A stretch of DNA of 64,000 bases from Streptomycetaceae bacterium (lineage in GTDB: Bacteria > Actinomycetota > Actinomycetes > Nanopelagicales > Nanopelagicaceae), in NCBI GenBank assembly GCA_027483765.1, contig JAIXTW010000003.1, forward strand, positions 62,001-126,000, written 5' to 3'. Made by a program: the position numbers and the translations under genes. Below the pieces are notes generated by a model. The model was given only the letters and a program-made list of their open reading frames with translations. It had not been told where the DNA came from and searched no databases. Below, one piece after another: positions 1-11,745 of this stretch. Numbering within the stretch: the stretch's first letter is position 1; each line of letters opens with the position of its first letter.

Positions 1-150
1 CTCAAGCAGGCCTTCGCCGAGTTGAGAGTAGTAGGCGTTAATCTGACGCGCGCGCTTAGCTGCATATAGAACTAATGAGTACTTAGAGCCGGCCTTATCG
101 AGCAGTTCATCGATAGGGGGATTTGTGATTCCGTCCATATGTGCACTCAT
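1..150 (-). CDS. rpoZ: DNA-directed RNA polymerase omega subunit, 3' end cut by window edge
   Basis: Reverse complement from 150 reads [50 protein letters not shown], typical actinobacterial RpoZ N-terminus; next to gmk as expected. Confidence 0.9.
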   Translation of the reverse strand, partial: MSAHMDGITNPPIDELLDKAGSKYSLVLYAAKRARQINAYYSQLGEGLLE

Positions 151-181
151 GTGTACTCCTTGCAATCAATTCTTGGCCTAA

Positions 182-1054
182 TTAGGCAGATGCGAATTCT
201 ATCAGGCTTGAGACCACCTTCTCGACCTCGTCATTTACTAGGACTTTGTCAAAAAAGGACGCTGCCGCAAGCTCTTCCTGCGCCAGAGCCAGTCGGGCTG
301 CTCGCCGCTCAGTGCTATCTGTACCACGTCCTTCTAATCTGGAAACTAACTCTTCCCAGCTTGGTGGTTCGAGGAAAACTAAAAGGGCTTGTGGAATCTT
401 CGCTTTAACCTGCTTCGCGCCCTCAATTTCAATCTCCAAGAGAACGTTCTCCCCCTGGGCCAAAGCTAGATCTACTGGCGTGCGTGGTGTTCCGTATCGT
501 GCACCAGCGAATTCGGCCCATTCAAGAAAGTGATCATCCTTAATTGCTTGATCAAACTCTTCATTACTTAAATAGTGATAGTCAACACCAGCTGATTCAT
601 TGAAACGAGCCGGTCTAGTTGTCGCCGAAACAATAACAACAAAGTCAGAAATTTCTTTTAGTCTCTTTGCGATAGTGCTCTTACCCACTCCCCCTGGACC
701 AGAGAGAACAATCAATTTGCCTATCTGTGGCGAAGTTGGCAATTCAAATTCCTTTAATAGCGCTGCTCGTTGATAACGTCCAAGGCCTTGAATCCGTCTC
801 GTACTAGAAATCCCGAGCTTTTCCAATAACGCCTTTCCCCGAATTTTACCCACTCCGCTCTTTGATTCAACCATTTCTAAAACGCGCATCTTTGCAATTG
901 CTTCCCTAGTGCCCGCCAAAGCAATCACTTCTGCAATGGAAATCTCGCCGCTCTTAATCTGCGACTTAATCTGCGAACGCTCCTGGCGAGCAGCTTTGGC
1001 CAAAGCTAGGGCGGAAGCTCGTTCGGCCGGCGTTAATTGCGGAGGGACTCCCAT
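182..1054 (-). CDS. gmk: Fused actinobacterial integration host factor (mIHF) domain + guanylate kinase
   Basis: N-terminal ~100 aa resemble mIHF (LTPAERASALALAKAARQERSQIK...GVGKIRGKALLEKLGISSTRRIQGLG); C-terminal guanylate kinase with P-loop SGPGGVGKST. Confidence 0.92.
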   Translation of the reverse strand: MGVPPQLTPAERASALALAKAARQERSQIKSQIKSGEISIAEVIALAGTREAIAKMRVLEMVESKSGVGKIRGKALLEKLGISSTRRIQGLGRYQRAALLKEFELPTSPQIGKLIVLSGPGGVGKSTIAKRLKEISDFVVIVSATTRPARFNESAGVDYHYLSNEEFDQAIKDDHFLEWAEFAGARYGTPRTPVDLALAQGENVLLEIEIEGAKQVKAKIPQALLVFLEPPSWEELVSRLEGRGTDSTERRAARLALAQEELAAASFFDKVLVNDEVEKVVSSLIEFASA

Positions 1055-1064
1055 GGTTCCAAAG

Positions 1065-1766
1065 TTACTGGAGTATCTCTTCAGAAATCGCTCGCGCTGC
1101 AGAGGTCATAGCGCTCGCGCCATCAGTCCACGCCTGAGTTATTGGGCGCCCAATAACGACATAGGACGCACCCGCAGCGATTGCGGCGTGAGGTGTCATT
1201 GTTCGTTTCTGATCATCAGTCCCAGTATTACCGGCTGGCCTCACACCGGGCGTAATAATCTTGGGCAGATCACCAACGGCGGAACGGATCGCTGATATCT
1301 CAAGCGGCGAACAGACAATAGCTTTGGCTCCGGCGGTCACCGCCATAGTGGCTAACGCGACCGCGCTCTCGAGCGCGTTATTGGCAAATCCAATCTCGAA
1401 AAGATCCTCTTCGGTTAACGATGTCAAAATTGTTACCGCCGTGACATCCGTCTTTGGCACTGCACTCACGGCCGCCTTAATCATCTCCTTACCGCCGGAA
1501 GCATGAACAGTTAAGAAGCGAGGAGCTAAGGATTCGATCGCCAATGCTGCCGCCCCCACAGTGTGTGGAATATCGTGCAATTTTAAATCAAGAAAAATAT
1601 CAGCATCGGTTGCAGATTTAATCCGCTCAACACCTGCATGGCCAAAGGTAAGAAAGAATTCCAATCCCAATTTGTAGACACTGATGTAGTCGCGAGTTGC
1701 CTCTATCCATCTCTGGGCAATATCCAGATCCGGGGTATCAACTGCTAGAACTATTGGAGCCCTCAT
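1065..1766 (-). CDS. pyrF: Orotidine 5'-phosphate decarboxylase
   Basis: IVLAVDTPDLDIAQRW, FLDLKLHDIPHTV motif; pyr operon context. Confidence 0.95.
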   Translation of the reverse strand: MRAPIVLAVDTPDLDIAQRWIEATRDYISVYKLGLEFFLTFGHAGVERIKSATDADIFLDLKLHDIPHTVGAAALAIESLAPRFLTVHASGGKEMIKAAVSAVPKTDVTAVTILTSLTEEDLFEIGFANNALESAVALATMAVTAGAKAIVCSPLEISAIRSAVGDLPKIITPGVRPAGNTGTDDQKRTMTPHAAIAAGASYVVIGRPITQAWTDGASAMTSAARAISEEILQ

Positions 1767-2704
1767 GGCTTCTCATCCCGGTGTGCGTAACCAATCGCTT
1801 GTTGAAGAGTCGCAAATCCTCGAGCTGCCAGGAGTTCACGCAATTCATTTTGAATTGATATCAGCGCAGTTGGATTTCCAAAACTTGCAGTTCCCACCGA
1901 TACTCCTGAAGCACCGGCAAGTATTAACTCGAGTGCATCACGCCCCGATGCAACACCACCCATTCCCAGGATTGGAATGTGTGGAAGCGCAGCATGTACT
2001 TGGTAAATCGCCCTTACAGCTATCGGACGAATAGCTGGACCCGATAAACCGCCAGTTTTCCCACCAAGATGTGGCTTCATGGTCTCTAGATTGATAACCA
2101 TTCCTAAGACCGTATTGATCAAGGCCAGCGCATCTGCGCCAGCGTCAACTACTCCCTTTGCAATTTCGGGAAGATTGGTTACATCGGGCGATAACTTTGC
2201 AATGATTGGTAGTTCTCCGCCGATAGTTTTACGAACCCCATCAATAACGCGACGTGAGGCATCAGGATCGCACGCAAATACCAAGCCACGATTTTCGACA
2301 TTCGGACAAGAGATATTTACTTCAACAGCGCTGATCCCTGAGACAGATCTGAGCTTGCGAGCAAGAGTGGAATATTCTTCAATCGTTTCTCCGGCTATTG
2401 AAACGATTACGCGCGCTTTCTGCTCCAGCAGCCACGGCACATCATTTGCTAAGAAGGAATCAATACCGGGACCTTGCAGTCCTATCGAATTGAGCATTCC
2501 CGAAGGGGTTTCAGCCATTCTTGGCGTTGGACGACCATGACGAGGTTTGGTCATCACTGATTTCGTAACTATAGCCCCGACATCTTTCAGTGGAAAAAAT
2601 TGCGCTAACTCTTTACCGCTGCTGGCACACCCGCTTGCAGTAAAGATTGGAGTCGGAAACCATGCGTTCGCGAGCGTGGTCGACATATCAACTGGAAGCG
2701 TCAT
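1763..2704 (-). CDS. pyrD: Dihydroorotate dehydrogenase catalytic subunit
   Basis: NSIGLQGPGIDSF, VEVNISCPNVENRG; adjacent to pyrK-like subunit. Confidence 0.93.
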   Translation of the reverse strand: MTLPVDMSTTLANAWFPTPIFTASGCASSGKELAQFFPLKDVGAIVTKSVMTKPRHGRPTPRMAETPSGMLNSIGLQGPGIDSFLANDVPWLLEQKARVIVSIAGETIEEYSTLARKLRSVSGISAVEVNISCPNVENRGLVFACDPDASRRVIDGVRKTIGGELPIIAKLSPDVTNLPEIAKGVVDAGADALALINTVLGMVINLETMKPHLGGKTGGLSGPAIRPIAVRAIYQVHAALPHIPILGMGGVASGRDALELILAGASGVSVGTASFGNPTALISIQNELRELLAARGFATLQQAIGYAHRDEKP

Positions 2705-3549
2705 TGGTGAACCTCAGGTATTTGACCAACTAAATCCCATTGGACGCGGGACCCATCCATCACAGGTCCGTCAATACATGAGCGGAGCATTGAGGTCGAT
2801 CCATCTTCATTTCGAATCGGAAGAACGCAAGTCATGCAAATTCCTATGCCGCAAGCCATAGATTCTTCCACGGCGCATTGATGAATAACCTCGGTATGAG
2901 CTACCAACTCGGTGATAGCGCGCAACATACCCATTGGGCCACATGAGTAGATAACGTCGATATTTCGATTAGAAACAATCTCCAACAGCGACTCAGTAAC
3001 ACGACCGGTTTCACCCATTGAACCATCTTCGGTATAAATCTTGAGCGAGTTAACTGATCTCTTACCCTCCATCGGAGCATAAATTTTTGAACCATTGCTA
3101 GCGCCTAGCAACATATCAACTTTGCAACCACGCGATTTCAAAACATCTGCCAGACCAAAAAGTGGTGCCGATCCATACCCGCCACCAATAAGAAGTGCGT
3201 TAATCGGTTCGGTGGGAATCCCAAAAGATGTTCCTAGTGGCGCCACTATGTCGAGCTCTGCACCCTCAATTTGCGAACATAACCACCTGGAACCAGCTCC
3301 ATGTGGAGCGACTATTAACTCCATTGTCCCGCCGTACTGAGAACTCTCAGAGACGCGCGAGATTGCAAATGCCCTTCGAAGGATCATCCGCGAAGAATCG
3401 CCACCCACACTGATTGCAACGAAGTTCCCAGGTCTACAACTTTTTACAATCTCGCCAACATTGATATGAATCTGATGGTAGGCGCCCACACGTTTATTTG
3501 AAATGATGGTCGCGATTTGCTGAGTTGCACCCTTGTTAATGCTTGTCAT
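2701..3549 (-). CDS. pyrK: Dihydroorotate dehydrogenase electron transfer subunit (FAD/2Fe-2S)
   Basis: FNR-like fold with C-terminal EESMACGIGICMTCVLPI Fe-S motif; operon with pyrD. Confidence 0.88.
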   Translation of the reverse strand: MTSINKGATQQIATIISNKRVGAYHQIHINVGEIVKSCRPGNFVAISVGGDSSRMILRRAFAISRVSESSQYGGTMELIVAPHGAGSRWLCSQIEGAELDIVAPLGTSFGIPTEPINALLIGGGYGSAPLFGLADVLKSRGCKVDMLLGASNGSKIYAPMEGKRSVNSLKIYTEDGSMGETGRVTESLLEIVSNRNIDVIYSCGPMGMLRAITELVAHTEVIHQCAVEESMACGIGICMTCVLPIRNEDGSTSMLRSCIDGPVMDGSRVQWDLVGQIPEVHQ

Positions 3550-3551
3550 CG

Positions 3552-6500
3552 CTACTTAAGCCATTCCTGAATTGATTGAACAGGTAGTTCTCCGGTACGA
3601 AGCGCTTTGATACCTTCAACAGCTGCGCTAAAACCTGCGGTTGTTGTAATGATCGGAATTGAACGCTGGACTGAAGCTGTTCGAATCGCCCATCCATCTG
3701 CGCGAGTTCCACGTCCAACTGGGGTGTTGATCACGAGCTGCACAGTTCCCGCGTTGAGCATTTCCACAATCGTCTTCTCACCCAGTGGTCCGGTGCCTTC
3801 AGAGTTTTTACGCACCTTGACTACCTTCACGCCATCTTCTTCTAGAACTCGAGCGGTTCCATCTGTCGCCAATAAGGTGAAGCCAAGCTCTGCCAATTTA
3901 CGAGCCGGTTCAATTCCAGCTGGTTTATCTTTATCCGCTAACGAGATAAACACAGTCCCGGTTTTAGGAAGTGGCCCGAAGGAACTAATCTGAGATTTGG
4001 CATATGCCTCTCCGAAATTATCGGCGATACCCATAACTTCACCGGTGGAACGCATCTCTGGTCCAAGTACGGCGTCTACTCCTCGACCATCAACTCGTCT
4101 AAATCGATTCCATGGCAGGACTGCTTCTTTGACGCTAATCCCCTTTGCGACTGCATCTCCCGATTGCGGCAATAGCGACTCTAATCGCAGCTGCGCGATT
4201 GTTGCACCGAGTGAAATACGTGCGGCAGCTTTCGCTAAGGGAACACCTGTGGCTTTACTGACAAACGGAACTGTACGTGAGGCGCGGGGATTAGCTTCAA
4301 GTACATACAAGACTTTATCTGCCATAGCGAACTGGATATTAATTAAGCCCCGAACACCAACACCTTGTGCAATCTTCAGAGTTGCTTCTCGAATCGCACT
4401 TCGCTGTTCAGCCGAGATAGTCATCGCAGGTAGAACGCAGGCGCTATCACCTGAATGAATTCCTGCCTCTTCAATATGCTCCATAATCCCACCCAGGAAG
4501 AGTTCTTCTCCATCGAAAAGTGCATCTACATCTAATTCGATTGCAGAATCTAAAAATCTATCAACAAGAACTGGGTGGTCCGGGGTGATATCAGTTGCAC
4601 GAGCTATGAACGAGGCAAGTGCTTCATTGTCATAAACAATTTCCATACCGCGACCACCTAGAACAAAGCTCGGCCGAACAAGAACTGGGTAGCCGATTCG
4701 TTGCGCAATAGTTTGCGCTTCTAACTCTGTTGCAGCCATCCCGAATTCAGGAGCAGTTAGTCCTTGATCCGCTAGCACTTGGCCAAAGGCTCCGCGCTCT
4801 TCAGCCAAATTAATTGCCTCTGGACTTGTGCCGAGAATCGTTACTCCAGCAGCCTTGAGACCAGCCGCTAGACCCAGAGGTGTCTGTCCCCCGAGCTGAG
4901 TGATTACTCCTAAGACTGGACCAGCGAGCGTCTCGGCGTGAACAACTTCTAAAACATCTTCAAGGGTAAGTGGTTCAAAGTAAAGGCGATCACTTGTGTC
5001 GTAATCCGTCGAAACAGTCTCCGGATTGCAATTAATCATAATTGTTTCGTAATCCGCCTCACGAAGAACAAATGATGCGTGCACACAAGAATAATCAAAC
5101 TCAATTCCTTGACCAATTCGATTGGGCCCACTACCTAAAATAATTACGGCAGGCTTTGTACGAGGGCGAACTTCAGTCTCTTCCTCATAACTCGAGTAGT
5201 GGTACGGAGTGAATGCTTCAAATTCAGCAGCGCAGGTATCTACCGTCTTATATACGGGGCGAATGTTTTCGTGGTGTCGAGCCTTCCGAACATCCTCTTC
5301 GCTTACACCGCGCAGACGTGCAATCTGCAAGTCTGAGAAACCTAAAGATTTGGCTGATTGAAGTACTTCAGCGGTCAGGCCGCCGAGCTCGGCAATGGCA
5401 GATGCTTCACGATTAATTAACTCGATCTGACTCAAGAACCATCGGTCAATTTTTGTAGAAGCATAAATCTCTTCAATGCTCGCACCGCACCACATGGCAA
5501 GTTGTACCTGCTGGAGTCGATACTCAGTGGGTACTTTCATAGATTCCAGTAAAGAACTCTTCTGGGTGTCTGGGAATTTCTTCGGGAAGGTAAAGGTCGC
5601 TTCTTTGCGTTCAAGTGAACGCAACGCCTTCATTAAGGCTTCCGGGAAGGAGCGCCCGATTGCCATAGCTTCGCCAACGCTCTTCATCGTTGTTGTCAGG
5701 CGTGGATCAGCATCTTGAAACTTCTCGAAGGCAAATCTTGGCGCCTTCACCACGATGTAATCAAGGGTTGGCTCGAAGGAAGCTGGTGTCACCTGAGTGA
5801 TGTCATTTTTGATCTCATCCAAGGTGTAACCGATTGCAAGTTTGGTAGCAATCTTTGCAATGGGAAAGCCGGTCGCTTTCGAAGCTAAGGCGCTTGAGCG
5901 TGAAACACGTGGATTCATCTCAATCACAATGATTCGACCAGAATTGGGATCGACTGCAAATTGAATATTGCAGCCGCCGGTGTCGACTCCAACTTCTCGG
6001 ATGATATCAATCGATAGATTGCGAAGTTTCTGAAACTCAACATCCGTTAAGGTCAACGCTGGTGCTACGGTAATGGAATCACCGGTATGTACACCCATTG
6101 GGTCGATATTCTCGATGCTGCAAACGATGACAACGTTATCTGCTCGATCGCGCATCACTTCTAATTCATACTCTTTCCAACCAATAATCGACTCTTCAAT
6201 CAGCACTTCAGATGTTGGACTATGTAAAAGACCAGCTCCGGCAATTTGTCGAAGAGTTGGTTCATCGAAGGCGATTCCTGAGCCCAAACCGCCCATAGTA
6301 AAAGATGGTCGAATAACAACCGGATAACTTAACTGCGCAGCAGCACTCATGACTTCATCGATTGTGTGACAGATGATTGAGCGAGCCGATTCGCCGCCAA
6401 TTTTCTCCACAATAGCTCGGAAGAGTTCACGATTCTCTCCGCGTTCAATCGCTGCCACATCAGCTCCGATTAGCTTCACGTTGTATTTATCGAGCGTTCC

Positions 6501-6815
6501 AGCTTGAAAGAGGCCGATGGCAGCATTTAGCGCAGTTTGTCCGCCGAGAGTTGCAAGAACGGCATCTGGCCGTTCCTTAGCGATAATTCGTTCAATGAAT
6601 TCAGGTGTGATTGGTTCGATATATGTTGCGTCAGCGAACTCAGGGTCGGTCATGATGGTCGCTGGATTAGAGTTAACCAAGATGACTCGTATTCCTTCGG
6701 CTCGAAGTACACGGCATGCTTGAGTACCCGAATAATCGAATTCACACGCTTGCCCGATAACGATCGGTCCCGAGCCAATTACTAGAACACTCTTAATCGA
6801 ATTATCGCGAGGCAT
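3552..6815 (-). CDS. carB: Carbamoyl-phosphate synthase large subunit
   Basis: 1087 aa, two ATP-grasp halves, [21 protein letters not shown] and [19 protein letters not shown]. Confidence 0.98.
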   Translation of the reverse strand: MPRDNSIKSVLVIGSGPIVIGQACEFDYSGTQACRVLRAEGIRVILVNSNPATIMTDPEFADATYIEPITPEFIERIIAKERPDAVLATLGGQTALNAAIGLFQAGTLDKYNVKLIGADVAAIERGENRELFRAIVEKIGGESARSIICHTIDEVMSAAAQLSYPVVIRPSFTMGGLGSGIAFDEPTLRQIAGAGLLHSPTSEVLIEESIIGWKEYELEVMRDRADNVVIVCSIENIDPMGVHTGDSITVAPALTLTDVEFQKLRNLSIDIIREVGVDTGGCNIQFAVDPNSGRIIVIEMNPRVSRSSALASKATGFPIAKIATKLAIGYTLDEIKNDITQVTPASFEPTLDYIVVKAPRFAFEKFQDADPRLTTTMKSVGEAMAIGRSFPEALMKALRSLERKEATFTFPKKFPDTQKSSLLESMKVPTEYRLQQVQLAMWCGASIEEIYASTKIDRWFLSQIELINREASAIAELGGLTAEVLQSAKSLGFSDLQIARLRGVSEEDVRKARHHENIRPVYKTVDTCAAEFEAFTPYHYSSYEEETEVRPRTKPAVIILGSGPNRIGQGIEFDYSCVHASFVLREADYETIMINCNPETVSTDYDTSDRLYFEPLTLEDVLEVVHAETLAGPVLGVITQLGGQTPLGLAAGLKAAGVTILGTSPEAINLAEERGAFGQVLADQGLTAPEFGMAATELEAQTIAQRIGYPVLVRPSFVLGGRGMEIVYDNEALASFIARATDITPDHPVLVDRFLDSAIELDVDALFDGEELFLGGIMEHIEEAGIHSGDSACVLPAMTISAEQRSAIREATLKIAQGVGVRGLINIQFAMADKVLYVLEANPRASRTVPFVSKATGVPLAKAAARISLGATIAQLRLESLLPQSGDAVAKGISVKEAVLPWNRFRRVDGRGVDAVLGPEMRSTGEVMGIADNFGEAYAKSQISSFGPLPKTGTVFISLADKDKPAGIEPARKLAELGFTLLATDGTARVLEEDGVKVVKVRKNSEGTGPLGEKTIVEMLNAGTVQLVINTPVGRGTRADGWAIRTASVQRSIPIITTTAGFSAAVEGIKALRTGELPVQSIQEWLK

Positions 6816-7942
6816 TATTGGGTAGCCACCGTTCTTGGGTAGCGAGTCATGATTTCCACGAACTGATCAAATAGATAAGAAGCATCGTGAGGTCCTGCTG
6901 CCGCCTCCGGGTGGTACTGCACACTAAACGCACCACGTTCTAGCAATTCAATTCCTTCAACTACGCCATCATTGAGACAGATATGAGTTACCTGTCCTGG
7001 ACCAAAGACTGTAGTAAATCCCGAATCGGTTGGCGCCTTAAGAGCGAAACCATGGTTATGAGCGGTGATTTCTACCTTTCCGCTTCGCTTATCCAGTACT
7101 GGTTGATTGATTCCACGATGGCCAAATTGCAACTTGTATGTCTCAAAACCAAGCGCTCTTCCCAGAATTTGATGACCGAAACAAATACCAAAGATTGGAA
7201 TTTCCTCCAAGAGAACTTCTCGCACTAAATCTATGGTCTCCGTCATCGTTGCCGGATCTCCGGGACCATTCGATAGGAATACTCCATCCGGCTTCACCGA
7301 CAAGATTTGTTCGAGCGTTACGTTGTAGGGCATTACATGAACTTCAATTCCGCGCTCACTCATCGCCCTGGGTGTTGCACCCTTAATTCCGAGGTCTATC
7401 GCAACAACTGTAAACTTCTTCTCGCCTTGTGCAGGCACTACATAACTTGTTGGAGTCGACACATCGGCAGATAAATAGGCACCGTTCATCGCGCTCTGCT
7501 TTCGAACCTCAATCACCATCTCTTCTCGAGTGAGATTCTCGCCCGAGAAAATTCCAACCTTCATTGCACCTCGATCACGAAGATGGCGAGTAATCGCTCT
7601 CGTGTCGACGCCTTGAATACCGACAACTCCTTGCGAGATAAGTTCCGACTCAAGATCACGTTCACTTCGCCAGTTACTGGTTATGGTGGAAGGGTTGCGA
7701 ACAACAAAACCTGCAACCCAGTACTTACTAGATTCATTATCAAAGGTATTTACACCTGTGTTACCGATATGAGGCGCAGTCATAACAACCACTTGTTTGT
7801 GATACGAAGGGTCGGTAAGAGTCTCTTGATATCCAGTCATGCCGGTCTGAAAGACAGCTTCACCAAATGTTTTACCGGTTGCAGCCCATGATTTACCTTC
7901 GAAGATTCGTCCATCATCGAGAACAAAAAATGCTTGCGACAT
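6815..7942 (-). CDS. carA: Carbamoyl-phosphate synthase small subunit
   Basis: Class I GATase motif [19 protein letters not shown]. Confidence 0.97.
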   Translation of the reverse strand: MSQAFFVLDDGRIFEGKSWAATGKTFGEAVFQTGMTGYQETLTDPSYHKQVVVMTAPHIGNTGVNTFDNESSKYWVAGFVVRNPSTITSNWRSERDLESELISQGVVGIQGVDTRAITRHLRDRGAMKVGIFSGENLTREEMVIEVRKQSAMNGAYLSADVSTPTSYVVPAQGEKKFTVVAIDLGIKGATPRAMSERGIEVHVMPYNVTLEQILSVKPDGVFLSNGPGDPATMTETIDLVREVLLEEIPIFGICFGHQILGRALGFETYKLQFGHRGINQPVLDKRSGKVEITAHNHGFALKAPTDSGFTTVFGPGQVTHICLNDGVVEGIELLERGAFSVQYHPEAAAGPHDASYLFDQFVEIMTRYPRTVATQ

Positions 7943-9228
7943 TATTTGCTCCTTTCGAATGTGACTCGGCCATCAAAAATGGTTGTTGTGATTATCCCTG
8001 GGAGCTCGCGCCCGTGGAAGGGAGTATTCCGGCTGCGAGAGGCCACCAGGTCACGATCTACCCGGTAGGTCGCGGTTGGATTCATCACAGTGATATGAGC
8101 CGGTGAACCAACTTCAAGATCGCGACCGTGTTGGTAATACTGGCCAATCCGAGCTGGAGCCTTACTCATTCGCATCGCTACCTGCTCCCAGTTCATGAGG
8201 CCAGTCTGAACCATAGTTTGATTGACAATCGGTAGCGCCGTTTCCAGACCGATCATGCCAAAGGCCGCCTCCTGCCACTCGCACTCTTTACTTTCCGTCC
8301 CATGCGGTGCGTGATCTGTTGCAACGATATCTATGACTCCTTCAGCTAAAGCCTCTCGAAGTGCCATGACATCGCGTTCTGTACGTAATGGAGGATTAAC
8401 TTTATATACGGCGTCATAACTTCTTGCCAACTCATCGGTGAGTAAGAGATGGTGTGGAGTTACCTCGGCGGTTACCTGAATTCCGCGAGCTTTAGCCCAG
8501 CGAATAATCTCTACTCCACCGGCAGTCGTTACATGACAAATATGTAATCGTGCTTGCAGAAAATCGGCAAGTAGAATGTCACGAGCAATAATTGCTTCCT
8601 CTGCAATCGCCGGCCAACCCTTGAGGCCCAATTGAGAAGAGACTATTCCCTCATTCATCTGTGAACCTTTAGTAAGCGCGGGCTCTTGCGCATGTTGCGC
8701 AATCACACCGTTAAAGCCCTTTACGTACTCGAGCGCATGACGCATCACCAATGCATCTGAGACGCAATGCCCGTCATCACTAAATACTCTTACTTGCGCT
8801 TCAGAGTTTGCCATTGCACCAATGTCTGCAAGGTTTACTCCACCAAGTCCTTGAGTGACCGCCCCGATTGGAAATACATCAACCAGTCCAGCTTTCTGCC
8901 CAAGTCTGAATACATGCTCAACAACACTGGCATTATCGGCAACCGGAGTTGTATTGGCCATCGCGCTGACCGCTACATATCCGCCCTTGGCCGCAGCCTG
9001 CGAACCAGAGAGAACTGTTTCAGCGCTCTCTTTGCCTGGTTCGCGCAAGTGGGTATGTAAATCAACCAAGCCAGGTAAGAGAATGCAATCCTTTGCATCA
9101 ATTACTCGTTCATCATTGAGGACTCCATCAGCGGTATCCATGGCGGTAATTACGCCATCTGATATGTGAATGTTGGCTTTACTTCCATCGACCAGGGTTC
9201 CGTTTTTTATAAATAGCTTCTCGCTCAT
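7942..9228 (-). CDS. pyrC: Dihydroorotase
   Basis: [20 protein letters not shown] motif. Confidence 0.96.
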   Translation of the reverse strand: MSEKLFIKNGTLVDGSKANIHISDGVITAMDTADGVLNDERVIDAKDCILLPGLVDLHTHLREPGKESAETVLSGSQAAAKGGYVAVSAMANTTPVADNASVVEHVFRLGQKAGLVDVFPIGAVTQGLGGVNLADIGAMANSEAQVRVFSDDGHCVSDALVMRHALEYVKGFNGVIAQHAQEPALTKGSQMNEGIVSSQLGLKGWPAIAEEAIIARDILLADFLQARLHICHVTTAGGVEIIRWAKARGIQVTAEVTPHHLLLTDELARSYDAVYKVNPPLRTERDVMALREALAEGVIDIVATDHAPHGTESKECEWQEAAFGMIGLETALPIVNQTMVQTGLMNWEQVAMRMSKAPARIGQYYQHGRDLEVGSPAHITVMNPTATYRVDRDLVASRSRNTPFHGRELPGIITTTIFDGRVTFERSK

Positions 9229-10172
9229 AATGAAACCTCCAAATCTTGATTACCTGCCAGCAGAAGATACAAAATCGCCATTCTCACGCTCACCCCGTTC
9301 TTCACCTGTTCAACGATTACAGAACGCGCACTATCAGCACTCTCAGAAGAAATCTCAAGGCCTCGATTCATAGGACCCGGATGCATCACTATTGATTGAG
9401 TTTTCATTCTTGCTAGGCGATCCAAATTCAGGCCATAGAAACGTGCGTACTCACCAGCGCTCGGGAGGTACATCTCAGTCATGCGTTCAATCTGAATGCG
9501 CAACATAATGACTGCGTCGACGCTCTCAATAACAGAGTCAAGGTCATAGGAGATAGTGACAGGCCATGATTCAACACCTATAGGTAACAGGGTTGGAGGT
9601 GCAACCAATACTACGTGTGCACCTAACATAGATAGCAGGAGCACATTCGAGCGGGCCACCCGGGAGTGCAGAATGTCACCAACAATGGCGATTCGTAATC
9701 CTGTTAGGTCATCATTTCCATGTGCACAATGTTTACGGATGGTAAAGGCATCGAGTAGGGCTTGACTTGGGTGCTCGTGGGTTCCATCACCAGCATTAAT
9801 CACAGAGCCCGACATCCATTGCCCCTGAGCCAGAGTATGCGCTGCACCCGATGCGCTATGTCGAATGATTACGGCATCTGCTCCCATCGCTTGCAGAGTT
9901 TGGGCAGTATCTTTAAGTGACTCCCCTTTACTTAAGCTCGAACCCTTGGCAGAGAAATTGATGACATCAGCCGATAATCGCTTTGCTGCAGCTTCAAAAG
10001 AGATTCGGGTCCTTGTTGAATCTTCGGCGAAGAGATTTACGATTGTTCTTCCTCGAAGCGTAGGTAACTTCTTCATCGGACCATCGGAAGCTCGTGAAAG
10101 TGTTTCCGCTGTATTAAGAATCGAAAGCGCATCGCTCTTCGTGAGGTCAGCGATTGAAAGTAAGTGACGCAT
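9225..10172 (-). CDS. pyrB: Aspartate carbamoyltransferase catalytic subunit
   Basis: [43 protein letters not shown]. Confidence 0.96.
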   Translation of the reverse strand: MRHLLSIADLTKSDALSILNTAETLSRASDGPMKKLPTLRGRTIVNLFAEDSTRTRISFEAAAKRLSADVINFSAKGSSLSKGESLKDTAQTLQAMGADAVIIRHSASGAAHTLAQGQWMSGSVINAGDGTHEHPSQALLDAFTIRKHCAHGNDDLTGLRIAIVGDILHSRVARSNVLLLSMLGAHVVLVAPPTLLPIGVESWPVTISYDLDSVIESVDAVIMLRIQIERMTEMYLPSAGEYARFYGLNLDRLARMKTQSIVMHPGPMNRGLEISSESADSARSVIVEQVKNGVSVRMAILYLLLAGNQDLEVSL

Positions 10173-10705
10173 TACCCGGCCACCTCTTCGAGCAGAACTT
10201 CATCCACACCATCGAGTTCGCTCAGGTGCACCTTAATAATTTGCTGAGGCGAGGTCGGAAGATTCTTGCCAACGTAGTCAGCTTTAATCGGTAGCTGACG
10301 ATGCCCACGATCTACCAGGACCGCCAGTTGCACAGTTTTTGGTCGCCCCACCTCACCGAGGGCATCCAGTGCGGCTCGAATAGTTCTGCCAGAAAAAAGC
10401 ACGTCATCGACTAGGACTACGTGGCGATCTTCAACACCTAGCGGAGGAATGCTGGTTGGCGCCAAAGCTCGTGGTGCGCGCAGGCGCAGATCATCACGAT
10501 GCATCGTGATATCAAGAGTCCCGCATTCAACTGAATTTCCCGTAATGGATTCAATCTCGGCCGCCAAACGCTGAGCGAGATGCGCTCCACGTGTCGGGAT
10601 TCCTAAGAGGGTAACTAACTGCGAACCACTGTTACGTTCGCAAATTTCATGCGCGATGCGCGTGATGGCACGGGATATATCCGGCGCGGGCAGGGCAATG
10701 CTCAT
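10172..10705 (-). CDS. pyrR: Bifunctional pyr operon regulator / uracil phosphoribosyltransferase
   Basis: [25 protein letters not shown] motif; start placed at [12 protein letters not shown] (CAT at 10703-10705) behind a good SD. Confidence 0.93.
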   Translation of the reverse strand: MSIALPAPDISRAITRIAHEICERNSGSQLVTLLGIPTRGAHLAQRLAAEIESITGNSVECGTLDITMHRDDLRLRAPRALAPTSIPPLGVEDRHVVLVDDVLFSGRTIRAALDALGEVGRPKTVQLAVLVDRGHRQLPIKADYVGKNLPTSPQQIIKVHLSELDGVDEVLLEEVAG

Positions 10706-10710
10706 AAATC

Positions 10711-10734
10711 TCCTTCCCCGCCTCACAGGACGGG
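10711..10734 (-). promoter_or_regulatory. Putative PyrR-binding hairpin overlapping pyrR ribosome binding site
   Basis: On the transcript: CCCG-UCCUGUGAGG-CGGG followed directly by GAAGGAGAUUUAUG; loop fits the UCCNGNGAGG PyrR-binding consensus. Confidence 0.75.
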
Positions 10735-10827
10735 TCGTTAAAGGATGTTGAGCGAAGAATACCATCAAGATTTCCTTCTTGTGGATATCTCAATCCGGTG
10801 TCGAAGCCTGCCGCCTAGGCTCGTGAT

Positions 10828-11322
10828 ATGTATATACAGCCTTCCATTTCCGAGATAAATCAGAAATTGCGCGACATCCGCCATTCACAATCACTCTCAC
10901 TCGCCGACGTCGAATCACTGAGCAAGGGACTCATTAAGGCAGTTGTTCTGGGATCCTACGAGCGAGGAGCCCGATCTCTGAGCATCAAACGGGCGCTGCA
11001 GCTCGCAGATCTCTACCAAGTTCCAATCTCTGAAATTCTTGGGAGTCCAGCGAGAGCATGTAGTCCCACATATAGTAAAACTATTCTTGATTTACGTCTC
11101 ATAAATAAACGCTCTCAACAAGAGAGTAGGCATGAACTTTCTCGATACCGCTACCTCATGGCATTTCTGCAACAGATTCTACGTATGCGTCAAGATTGGA
11201 ATGGTGAAGTAATTTCGCTCCGCAAGAGCGATATTGCAACGCTGGCGCTGCTCTTTGTGGAAGACGAAGGGGAAGTAATTCGCTGGCTCAAAGCCGAGAC
11301 CTTAATACTGGAAAAATCTTAA
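10828..11322 (+). CDS. bldD: BldD-like XRE/HTH transcriptional regulator
   Basis: N-terminal HTH (LSLADVESLSKGLIKAVVLGSYERGARSLSIKRALQLADLYQVPISEIL); location between pyrR and nusB matches actinobacterial bldD. Confidence 0.8.
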   Translation: MYIQPSISEINQKLRDIRHSQSLSLADVESLSKGLIKAVVLGSYERGARSLSIKRALQLADLYQVPISEILGSPARACSPTYSKTILDLRLINKRSQQESRHELSRYRYLMAFLQQILRMRQDWNGEVISLRKSDIATLALLFVEDEGEVIRWLKAETLILEKS

Positions 11323-11745
11323 TTAGCGGGCGATACTCGCTTTTATCGTAGAGATTCTGCCCAGAACTCCGTGAATGTACCCCGCAGATTCATCAGTTGA
11401 TAACTCTTTCGCTAGGTTGAGCGCTTCATCAATCGCGATTCCATCTGCAACATCATCGGCCCAAACTATTTCATAGATACCAAGGCGCATAATGTTGCGA
11501 TCGACGGCGGGTAATCGATCCATATCCCAACCTTGTGCATATGTTGCAATAAGTTCGTCAATTTTCCGACGATTCTCCGTCACACCCGCAATGAGGACTT
11601 TCGTGAAATCTCTGATCGGTCTGGCATCTGGACCACTTTCGGCCACATCTCGAAGCAGCAATAAGTCGGCCGCTGAAGAACCTCGAATATCTGACTCGTA
11701 AAGCAGGTCGAGGGTCTGTTTACGGGCTTTACTGCGAGCCGACAC
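11323..11745 (-). CDS. nusB: Transcription antitermination factor NusB
   Basis: SKARKQTLDLLYESDIRG, VDRNIMRLGIYEI, IDEALNLAKELSTDESAGYIHGVL. Confidence 0.95.
   Translation of the reverse strand: MSARSKARKQTLDLLYESDIRGSSAADLLLLRDVAESGPDARPIRDFTKVLIAGVTENRRKIDELIATYAQGWDMDRLPAVDRNIMRLGIYEIVWADDVADGIAIDEALNLAKELSTDESAGYIHGVLGRISTIKASIAR

Noticed and set aside
3607-6785. Antisense ORFs opposite carB and similar long antisense ORFs elsewhere (e.g. 2079-2540, 3997-4458, 13147-13683, 21873-22325)
   Set aside because: They mirror well-supported conserved genes and show no recognisable protein families; treated as by-products of codon usage.
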